From the NCBI GenBank assembly GCA_973895155.1, contig OZ316894.1, positions 5,580,001 through 5,644,000 on the forward strand: 64,000 nt of DNA. The letters are read 5' to 3'. The notes beneath the pieces were generated by a model. That model was not told the origin of the DNA. It did not search any database and saw only the letters and a program-made list of their open reading frames with translations. Source of the DNA: Marsupella aquatica. Lineage: Eukaryota; Marchantiophyta. Positions 49,306-58,490 of this stretch are shown here, in pieces. The position numbers and the translations under genes are program-made. Numbering within the stretch: position 1 is the first letter of the stretch; every line of letters begins with the position of its first letter.

Positions 49306-51300
49306 CCTACAGTGCCCATTGACAGGACTTTATGCCTACTGATCTTCGAAGTTTGAGAATTCCCCGACTAATATAGAATGAGCTGTGGAGCAGCACATGG
49401 GACGTTGCCACTGTTGAAATTTGAAAGGTATACAGTCGTGATTGTTATCACTATGAGCCGCAGGACAACAACGCTGTAGACACATATAAGGCATATTAGA
49501 AGTGTGATAGAATGGATCAGGCTATCTCGGACACTGGGATTCCCAGCTTGTAAAAGTTTGAGAAGACATTGAGATACTCTAAAGTGAACTCGTGAATTGG
49601 AGATTGTAATGTCTGCTAGGAGTTGGGCGCGCGTCTCAGCCACCACCACTGTGCATCAGAACACGATCTACATGTTCCGAACCTTCAGCCAGAAATGAGT
49701 GAAAACATGAGTGAAGAAGCTTTTCCTCGTTGTCGTGCGACATCTGAAACTTGGCCGAAGGAAAGAAGGCATCGCATTGATGGTCGTCACAAGATCTTGT
49801 ATGGACCTGGGCAAGTATTCGTTCTCGCAGCAACTCATTCCACGAACCAACGCGCGTTAAGCTGTGGCTTAGAATTTGCCGGATTGATTATTATTACTGC
49901 TCTTGTAAGCAAGAGAGCCGCATTGAGACCGGTCTCTGGGGGCTCTCGTGAACTAGAGAACTGGAGAACCAGGTCTAGAGTACTTCGTAGCCATGGAATG
50001 CTGGCCCGAATATTGTGAGAACAACCACGAGGAACAACCCACAACAGCAGGTCCAGAGACGGTAGTAGGAAGTGAATGAATCAAAGAATGAAGGAGTCTC
50101 TCAACGTTGGCCTGAGGACAGCATCCTTTGGACAGAAAGATGATAGACCTCAAGGCGTAGAGTGGTGCTTCATGCATATCATGCCTATAACCGGGCCCAG
50201 ACGTGAAAAGTACATATATGTATTGCCCTTCCTTGATTTTCCTTGATTTTCAGTTGGCTCCTTCACCACACGGTGTGATACCAGCATGGGTCTGAATTCC
50301 CAGAACGTGGACAGTTGCGACAGCTGACTCCGGCCAACACTACACAATATAATTGAGTTTATTCGAGAAGCTTTGCAATTCGAGACTTCGTTTTCAGCCC
50401 ACTTTATTGTCTAGTAATTTTGTTCAGGATCGTTCTACAAAGGTTACTGGACGACTTCAGTTGGGTTCCAGCTCATCTTTGTATGTCTACACGCAATCAG
50501 TGCACAAATTTATAAAATAGTTTCAAAACAGAAAACTCCATTCGTCTAAAGGTCAAATGACGTGCACCGATCTACTGGCGGCCATGTCTCAGATGGGCCC
50601 GGCCCCCGTTTTTAGTCAAGAATCTGTCGGGGATGGCAGGTTGTGCATGTTCAGAGAGTGAGGAAGGTGGACCGCAGGTCAAAACCTTCGTTGGATATAT
50701 ATGGGAATCTGAAATTAAGATGAGCTCGGTCCTTCACTTCGATCAGGGACGGTAGATTCGGAGAGGAATCCTAGCTATTAAATGCCTTCAGTGATCGAGG
50801 GACCTCCTTTGAGTTTTGGATAGGCTCCTTGATTCGACTCGTCATTCCCCTCGATTCGTCTAGTCATTCCCCCCAATCGGGTGGGTTGCTCCTCGCAACG
50901 GTGAATCGTCCTCTTCTTGGCTGCTGTAATTTAATGTTCTCGTTCTGTGTATTGTCCCTTCGCCGTGAGTCTGATTTCCAGTGTCGCAGTAGCTCTCTAT
51001 AGCTCCACTTAGTATGACCTTGGCAGTCAATTTGCCGGCTTCAGGAAAAGTAAAGATGTTTGCCGATGCGGATTGTGAAACGTGATTAGGAGAGTCATCA
51101 CGGGCTCAGTTTTGCATTTCAGTTTATTCTAAAGCAATTGTTTACCAAAGATATCTCATTCTTTCGTGTATTCGCTCTGTTGGCCCTAGGAAACAATAAA
51201 ATAGTTATTTTGTCTGTTTGTGGCCCTTCCGCAGCTTTTCTGAATATTTGCAGTCACCATTACAACAGAGAAACTGGTCGGATTGACAGTCCGATAATAA
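49306..51300. other. Intergenic, no gene established
   Basis: A 131-codon plus-strand frame (49623-50018) overlaps minus-strand frames and has no recognisable domain. A 95-bp segment at about 50052-50146 has a diverged direct copy at about 55263-55357. Confidence 0.4.
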
Positions 51301-51605
51301 CTTCTTCTTTTTTTGCCTTGAAACCCAAAGCTGACCAATCCAACAGAGGATAGACCATCAACTCCGGAGCATGCACCTCTGTAGGGTAGCCCACAAGGGG
51401 GGTCATACCCAAGACCAGGAGGGAGAGAGGGTTGGACTAGAGCCCAAAGCGGACCAGCTAGGGCTGAAGAGAAACCAATACTCCCACCACTACACCCCAC
51501 CCACACACACACACACTCACCCTCCACAACCCTTGCATGTGGAGGGGGGATTGAACCTGGGACCTCTCAGTTCTAGGCTCATCCCCTGGCCAACTGACCA
51601 CAGCC
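51301..51605 (-). mobile_element. tRNA-derived SINE (family 2), about 305 bp
   Basis: Minus strand. 5' end GGCTGTGGTCAGTTGGCC with an A-box-like TGGTCAGTTGG (about 51588-51600). The B box GGTTCAATCC is at 51548-51557. Then comes a long body including a GT microsatellite (about 51505-51520), and finally a TTTGGGTTTCAAGGC end and an A-rich tail (T-rich on plus, 51301-51314). Box spacing fits a tRNA-derived head. The flanks share GATAAT...AACTT (about 51292-51303 and 51609-51622), a weak target-site duplication. Confidence 0.75.
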
Positions 51606-51894
51606 AGTTGATAATTCCAACTTTTCAACACTTTGTTTTCGGGATGCTCTCTGGATCTCATCCAGGGAGACACACGAACGTACGAGAAGAGTTCAGGTAT
51701 ATGAATGAGATAGAGCATGGTGACGGGGGACTTGTGCTATAGAAATCGGTGGACTGATCCACTGTGGGTATGACCTTAGCCACGGGTGAGCCGACGACAG
51801 ATCAATCAATTGGGACGAAGCAGTCTCTGTTTGGGAGTTGGTTGTCCTGAAATGTGTTGAGTATAATACTAGCCAAATGGTGTGGGTTGCACGA

Positions 51895-52720
51895 AAGTTG
51901 TAAGTAATCGAGGTGAAAAAAAATTGTTGAGAAGAGAAAAATATATCAAGAGAAAAGATATCAAGATGAACAAAAATGTGAAGGGGAGTAAAAGATGTTG
52001 AGGAGAGAAAGCAGATCGAGAGGAGCAAAAAATGTCAAGGAGATAAAAACATGTGGGGGAGAGGAAAACATGGGAGAGAAAAAATGTCGGGAAGAGAGAC
52101 GATGTCAAGATGAAAAACGAAGATGAGATGAGGGGAAATGTGTGAAAAAATGTCAAGGAGAGAAAATTTGTCCAAAATGATATTGATATGAGGAGAAAAT
52201 ATTGAGGGGAGAAAAAGTATCAAGTAGAGAGAAGGAAAGAAAAAATGTCATGGTGGAACAAAGATCTCAAAATGAGAAAAAGATCCTAATGCCTGAGCGT
52301 TGCACAGAAGATGTCGAGGTGAGAAACGATGTTGAGGTGAGAAAAATATATCAATGAGATAAAAGACGTTAAGGAGAGAAATAGTAATATATTGGAATGA
52401 GAAAAAATGTCAAGGTGAGAAAAAAGATGTGAAGGTGTTTGAGAAAAGATGTTAAGGTGAAATAAAGATGTTAATGAGAACAAATTAAATATGTTGAGGA
52501 GAGAAAAGATGTGACCAAGGTAAGAAAAAGATGTCGGTGAGAGGAAAAGATGTTGAGAAAAGAGAAAAAATGATGTCAAGGTGATAAAATATGTTGAAGT
52601 GAGAAAAAGCAAAAAGTACTAAGCGATGCATGAAGTAGGCATTGAGAGAAAGTGTTGTTGAGCAAAAACATTGTCAAGGTGAAAATGTTTCAAAATGGAC
52701 ATGTTGTTCAAGGAAAACTG
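51895..52720. repeat. Purine-rich minisatellite 2 (related to array 1)
   Basis: Degenerate copies of GATGTCAAGGTGAGAAAAA across about 820 bp, almost purely A/G on the plus strand. At about 52288-52310 it contains ATGCCTGAGCGTTGCACAGA AGATGTCGAG, matching the lead-in of array 1 (about 48718-48745). Both arrays therefore seem to derive from one ancestral unit, with A-rich (here) and G-rich (array 1) drift. Confidence 0.85.
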
Positions 52721-53695
52721 TTGTGGTTGTGGAAAGATTCAAGGAAAAATTAAACGTACTCAAGTTTAATTATTATAGTAGAGTTATTTGTATTGTCAAT
52801 CAAAACAAATGCCAAGAAAATGGTTTGAATCAGTGAAATTGTTTGTTGAGTAGAAGTGGTGTTGCCTGGAAGTGATTGTGACTCAAATGGTGCATTTGTG
52901 GCCATGTTGTCAATATGGAAAACAACAAAGTAGACAACAGGTGTTAATGAAAATATATGAGTGGGGTAAGGATACATAGGGATCAAAACCCATCTAGTAA
53001 AATAATCTCTTTTGGGCATAGAGTTCTCTCTCAACCTCCAATCTCTCCCTTTCAGTCCTCATAATGCCCCAAATCTCAAAACCCCTTAATCATCTACAAT
53101 ACATCCAACCCACATGACAAATTAGCCATTTAATTTATGCACCCGCAATCAAGCTTGATGACCCTGGGAGTAGCTTGATGACCCTAGGTGTACGTCGGTT
53201 AGGACACACGTACCATCACAAAAGACCCGAGACATTTGCAGACACTGAGTATCCATCGAGGATGACGCTTCTTGGAGAGAACAGGACTCGATGGGTGTGG
53301 CTTGCCAGAAGCCAGGCACAGAGTCAGGTGCCCACGGAAGGTAAATTTGTTCTGTCCTCACCTAGGTCAGTGCGGTGAGGGTACAATGTGTGGTACTATG
53401 TGCAGGTGAAGGGAGTCAAAGGGCAAGAGTGCAAAGCAGCATTTGTTTTAGTGGCAAAAATTCACTCATATTTTCCTGTCTCATTAGCCAGAATTTAAAT
53501 TAAGGTCATCCTTCAATTAATCTAGGGAGATCTGACTGTCAGGAAATTAATCAGATAATGAATATTTTGAACATCCTTTCCTCCACACACTGGACATTAG
53601 TCGCTCTTGCAAAAAAGTTAAAACCTTAAAAATTAAGTTGGTGGAAAGGAATGACACTATTCCATGGGGATGAAAAAATTACCAAGGACCCAAAA
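52721..53695. other. Intergenic, no gene seen
   Basis: Non-coding. GCTTGATGACCCT.GG is duplicated in tandem at about 53153-53187. Confidence 0.5.
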
Positions 53696-53699
53696 TTGT

Positions 53700-53850
53700 G
53701 TTGGGTGGGCAATGCAAAAGTACTTTGTGTACTGTGGGCAAGGCATGGGTACAGTGGGCAAGGCAAAAGTACTTTGGGTACTCTGGGCAAGGTAAAAGTA
53801 CTTTGGGTAAGGTAACCAAGGGAAAGGTACTTTGGGTAAGTTGGGAGAGG
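53700..53850. repeat. Tandem repeat around GGGCAAGGCAAAAGTACTTT
   Basis: About five degenerate units of 25-35 bp built on GGGCAAGG.AAAAGTACTTTGGGTA. The minus strand reads as a repetitive Pro/Tyr/Cys frame, which is a consequence of the repeat. Confidence 0.8.
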
Positions 53851-53952
53851 TGAGGGTACACTTCATGGTACCATGTGCATGTGGAGGGAGGTGGAGAGCA
53901 AGCAAACTTGTGCGGGCAGGAGGTATGAGATTATTTTGGCTTATCTAAGGGT

Positions 53953-54052
53953 GATGAAAAAACTTCACATGTATTCAACACTCAGGATGAAAAAGCTTCA
54001 CATGTATTCAACACTCAGGGTGAAAAAACTTCACATGTATTCAACACTCAGG
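53953..54052. repeat. 33-bp tandem repeat, three copies
   Basis: GATGAAAAAACTTCACATGT followed by ATTCAACACTCAG occurs three times in a row with two variable positions. As 33 is a multiple of three, the plus frame reads an 11-residue repeat (MKKLHMYSTLR) three times. Confidence 0.9.
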
Positions 54053-55499
54053 ATGTGTTCCTGCCTTTTGTCATTTTTGTGGAGGATCACATATTATAGT
54101 GTTTCATTCTCTTCTTTACTAATGCTTATTTGGTCTGGTTACTCTGGCACTTGTGCTATGCACGCTTTGTAATATATATAGCAATGGTTCGTAAAAACCT
54201 CCTGAGAGTTTCTTTCGTGCCAAAATAAAAAACATGATGCTTATGCTCAGGGTTACCTAGATGAAGTCCCATGAAATCCTTATTCAGGCTTAGTGCTCGA
54301 CTTGTGTGGGGATCAGCAGGTCCATTTTCTACCTACCCCAACATGTAGCAGACTGATAATGCCCGTGTACCCCAGTACAACGCTGAGATTTTACTCATGG
54401 TGGCATGGGCCGAAAATAATACTGTTTGTAGGTCGGAGGGAAAGATAAGATTCTGTAAGCACATGGGGAAGAACATTATCCGTTAGGATGAATTAGCTGG
54501 CTGGAAATTAATAGAAGCTAACAATCATACTAAAATTTTGCCTCCAACGGTTTCTCGTATATTGACAGCTTCCATCAGCAGCAACCCTCTTCTTTCGCGC
54601 AGTTGGGAAAGCAATCGGAAAAGTCGGCTATGTTGCTCTCATATGGCGTAAGACATTGGCTTTCTTCTTCATTTTATGGTGTTTTTCTTCACGTGACGTC
54701 TCAAATTCAATTAAGAATCCAAAACAAATCGAATACAATCAAAATATTCGAGAGATTTTTTTGAACCCAATCAGGAGCGAGTTCTGGAGTGAACTTTCTT
54801 CAATTTCAAATCAAAAGCTCTCCATCATAATATAAAGGTATCATAGTTGCGTTGCAGAGTTACGCAAGCGTGCAGGTGCCGAACAAAATTATGTTCGAGA
54901 CAGGCGATATGCACGTTTCGTGCTTCCTCTCGACTTTATTAAGCCTCCATTTAAGAACATAAAAGTCCCAGTGTGTTTAATTAAGGCCAACTGAGTATGA
55001 ATGTGATGAAATTTACTGCATGACTGGCATATTCCCGGGCATATTTGATTCGTGAATCTTGGAGGATAGACACAAACATCAACCCGGATGTACATGCAGA
55101 AATTCGAAACTTTGACGAGTTTTTGGCCACCAGGCAAAAGTACCTTTGTGACCGCGTGCTACCTCGGGATGTCAGTGTATTACAGACAATAGAAACGGTG
55201 AAAAACCAAATACACGTGTATTTATTGTTTTGAACGACTGATAGCCCCCAAAGCTGACTAAGGCCAGAGACGGTAGTATGAAGTGAATGAATCCAAGAAC
55301 GAAGGAGTGTCTCTCAATTTTCGGCCGGAGGTAAGAATTCTTTGGACAGAAAGATGGCAGGACTTTCATAAGATAATTCCTTTTGAAAAACAAAATTCAC
55401 CTGACTTTCATAAGATATATATTTTGGAAAGTACTAAAACATGCAGAATTATCGATGTGTTAACAGCTGAACGAAAGGCCTCTTGTGACGGGTCCTTGT
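54053..55499. other. Intergenic, no gene established
   Basis: No recognisable coding sequence. About 55263-55357 is the second copy of the segment at 50052-50146 (shared CCAGAGACGGTAGTA, GAAGTGAATGAATC, TTTGGACAGAAAGATG). Confidence 0.45.
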
Positions 55500-55580
55500 G
55501 AATTCCTTGCTAATTCCTTGCTAATTCCTTGCTAATTCCTTGCTAATTTGCTAATTCCTTGCTAATTCCTTGTGAATTCC
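55500..55580. repeat. 11-bp minisatellite GCTAATTCCTT
   Basis: About six tandem copies of GCTAATTCCTT, with GTGAATTCCTT variants at both ends. Confidence 0.9.
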
Positions 55581-55863
55581 TTAGTGCTCCAAGAGGCACT
55601 TTCATTTTAACTGATCGATCTGGACACGAAACGTGAGCTAGAAATGAACACATGCATGAACCAGAGATCAGCGACATCACGTTCACTAAGGATATCGAAC
55701 CCGAAGTCTATTGGATAGACGGAGATCGAGACTGGGGCTTACGTCGGACGCGCTACGTGAGAATACACGCCGTAATGAGGGATCTGACGACTCACAATCT
55801 TCGCCTGCGGTCCCAAGATTCTATATTCCTCTGGAAGGGATTGCAGATGCTCACCTTAGCTCC

Positions 55864-55872
55864 ATTATAAAG
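55864..55872 (+). promoter_or_regulatory. TATA-like box of the six-cysteine protein gene
   Basis: ATTATAAAG about 208-216 bp upstream of the start codon at 56080. If used, the 5' UTR would be about 180 nt. Confidence 0.4.
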
Positions 55873-56079
55873 ACCTTCTAAGACATCAGCTTTTAGATCT
55901 ATTCACTCAATCTGCTTGTGCCAAACGAAGATCGAAGAGCTTTCGGTGCATTGGACTTGTTTCATGTTATGCGGCGTATGAGGATTTCAGTCGATTGAGA
56001 AAATACAGATATTGTGACTCTATTCCTCTAGATTTCCTTCATTCCACTGATCAAACCCTGTCCAGCCAAGCTTCTCGCA

Positions 56080-56412
56080 ATGAACCCAAGGTATCTCCTT
56101 GTCGCCCTCCTTCTGCTCGCCCCCACTGTCAATGGCTGTGTCTTTTTCATAGCAGCCGTATTTCAATCCGGCGGTTTATATTTTGACTTTCTGGATGCAC
56201 AACTCTACGACGGAGGAACTCAACAGTGCGGGATGTACGGCCACCCATCCGGAGACGGTCTGTACTATTTCACATGCATCGATGGCTTTACAACAAAGTT
56301 CGATCCCAACGATGGCACGGTCTATTACCACACTCCGGACGGCGATTACACCTTTACGGCACCGTACAACGGAGGGGTATGGCAGACGTGCCAGTATGGT
56401 TGTGCGTGCTAG
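56080..56412 (+). CDS. Small secreted six-cysteine protein
   Basis: 110 residues, no intron. MNPRYLLVALLLLAPTVNG is a textbook signal peptide (basic start, Leu core, small residues before cleavage), so the mature protein probably starts at the Cys at residue 20. The mature part has six Cys (CVFF, QQC, YFTC, QTC, YGC, AC), is rich in Gly, Tyr and Asp, and has a YYFTCIDGFTTKF core followed by DPNDGTVYYHT. The start sits in CTCGCAATGA; a TATA-like box (55864) and an AATAAA signal (56717) frame it. The arrangement C...AxLYDGG..C...YxxTCIDGF...Y...G.YTFT resembles small secreted proteins of ascomycete fungi known to me. I cannot name a family or function. It differs from its AT-rich surroundings in being about half G+C. 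It could be a plant gene acquired from a fungus. Confidence 0.62.
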   Translation: MNPRYLLVALLLLAPTVNGCVFFIAAVFQSGGLYFDFLDAQLYDGGTQQCGMYGHPSGDGLYYFTCIDGFTTKFDPNDGTVYYHTPDGDYTFTAPYNGGVWQTCQYGCAC

Positions 56413-56716
56413 CTTCGCTAGGTCTTGCATGGCCTGGGGTCAATTCGTACGTTCTTGAGTTGTCCTTCACCCGGAATCGAGAAGGCCACGAGGAGAAATA
56501 ATGTATGTCAGCTGCAAATGTATTCTATCGCTGTACGAGGCAATCAATCAGTCTAGTACATACAATTACTTACGGCATCATGTGTCCTGAGCTCAGTGTG
56601 GAACCAAGTTAGGACAAGCCTGGCTTGAGTTCTTGGATTGTGAAAAGATCGTAGGATGCGAGGTGCTGATCAAAAATTGTGCATGAATGCAGTAGACTGC
56701 AGGCTTCGAAACATTG

Positions 56717-56722
56717 AATAAA
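56717..56722 (+). terminator. Poly(A) signal AATAAA downstream of the six-Cys gene
   Basis: Canonical AATAAA about 305 bp after the stop codon at 56412, the first clear one downstream. Confidence 0.4.
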
Positions 56723-58316
56723 GTTTTCAGGCTCTGAAAGTATTGACGCGCTCCCTTTGCACATTGCAGTTGGAGGATTTTATCTGTCAGTGCAGAACAT
56801 GTTCATCCGAGCCAACCTGAAACAATATTGTTATTCAGTCATAAATGTGAACGACAGTACATCCAAACGACAGCGGATAAACTAGACGTGTCTAAAAATG
56901 CTGTTCAAACATTCACAAGTTTCCTTTGATGTGGTCTGTTTGGAATCCACAAATTGCTGAAGAACGCCATTATTTTCGTTCATGCATTTGTTCATAGAGG
57001 TTTTCAGAATCGATGTTCAAATTCGCATACGAGAATGGCCAAATGATACAGTAGACAATTCCTGCAATCGCACTAATCCTGGCGGCCCTCCATGAAACTA
57101 TTCTGATTTATACGAGTTGGGGCATACCAGATCCTCTAGAGACCTGTCATATGGATAAATTGTTGGAATATTGATTGAGTTGAACATATGATATTTTAAT
57201 TATCAGTGTAGTAGTAGACTTATGTTTTCAGGTTGTGTAGACAGTGGCCACTAATGCCACTCTGAGTGCATGGAATTCTTCAATTTAGATTCTCTAGACG
57301 TAAGTTTTAGATCTTTCTTCACTACTCCCCTCTCCCCGCCGCCTATGCCAGACCTCACTTCTTGCGTGGCGCCTGGGGGATCACTTTCTACAGAACCTAT
57401 TAGTGACATTTAAATCATTTTGAGAAAAGATTGTTGAATGAAATCAGTGAAAGAAGAAGATTGTTTTATTCAAAAATGTAACTTGTCATCATGTGATTGG
57501 TGTATAACTAACCCAAACCATTGCTCGTGATAGATTGCCCTGTCTATGTAGTGATCCCCCTCAGCCTGGTGCCGCCATTGCCTGCCTGATAGGTTGCCCT
57601 CCAAGTCACCAAGACTTAGTATTGCTTATCTCTATATGAAAATATGAGACAATCAGAAAATGATCAGATAATAAAACCAAACAGTCATGAGACATCTTGC
57701 TTTTTAAAATTTTGGAAGAAAACCGTGGCGGATTGCTTGTTATAGATGTAGACTCATGAAGTTTATTATGGTATTTGTGTTTGATGTCATTAATATGTAC
57801 TAGCCCTGCGTGCATGTGCACATGGAGGGGCTCCGTCTACCCAGACTACCCATGCCAGTTAATTCCTGTTCACAAGTATAGTCTCAATATCAAATTTCTC
57901 TATTACCAAAAAACATTCAGCCTATAGTTTCAACCTAAATATGGAATAGGCCATGAACAAGAAAACTTAGATCACAAATAATAGTATATAATATGTACCA
58001 CAAATAATATATAGTATATAATTATATACTAGTCCAGATGCCCAAGCTCTGCTCATGCATAGGGAGGTAATAGATAATGAGTACCATTGCCTATTTAGTT
58101 CCATCCCCAATCTCCCAAGAGTCAGAGTCTACTTCTCTTCTCTTCTGCCTTACTTGTCCATAGGCTTCTAGTCTAGCTTGGATTGTACTTTATTAATTTG
58201 ATGGATGTGGTTTGATCATATATTGTCATAAATATGATTCCAAATTGTTAGTAGTTATTGTGATTATAAGATAATTAATACAAAGTAACAGTCCTTTTAT
58301 TATTGTCATTAACAAT
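56723..58316. other. Intergenic, no gene seen
   Basis: AT-rich. Short ATAATATGTACCACAAATAA reiterations lie near 57980-58015. No protein-like frame. Confidence 0.5.
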
Positions 58317-58326
58317 ATTACAATCT

Positions 58327-58480
58327 TTCTCTCTTGGCCCAAAGAGGCATGACTTTGTGATAGCTCACTTGAATTGAGACTGATAAGTCTTGGGTTCAAC
58401 TGTTGTGGCTGACACTTCCCAACTATTGTGGCCGACTCTTCCCTTTCTGTGGGGTTTCACAGATTTCCCCTTTAAAAAAA
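58327..58480 (+). mobile_element. tRNA-derived SINE (family 1) with 10-bp TSD
   Basis: A box GTGATAGCTCACTTGAAT (about 58357-58374) and B box GGGTTCAACTG (about 58392-58402), then a duplicated CAACT.TTGTGGC.GAC segment, CTTCCCTTTCTGTGGGG, GATTTCCCCTTT and a short A tail. Flanked by exact ATTACAATCT at 58317-58326 and 58481-58490. Same family as 21438-21560 on the other strand. Confidence 0.82.
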
Positions 58481-58490
58481 ATTACAATCT

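Noticed and set aside
49623-50018. 131-codon plus-strand frame
   Set aside because: Multiple opposite-strand frames overlap it, no domain or codon pattern supports it.
51869-52612. Minus-strand Phe/Leu/Ser-rich frames that look like membrane proteins
   Set aside because: Hydrophobicity comes from translating the pyrimidine strand of minisatellite 2 (TTT, CTT, TCT codons).
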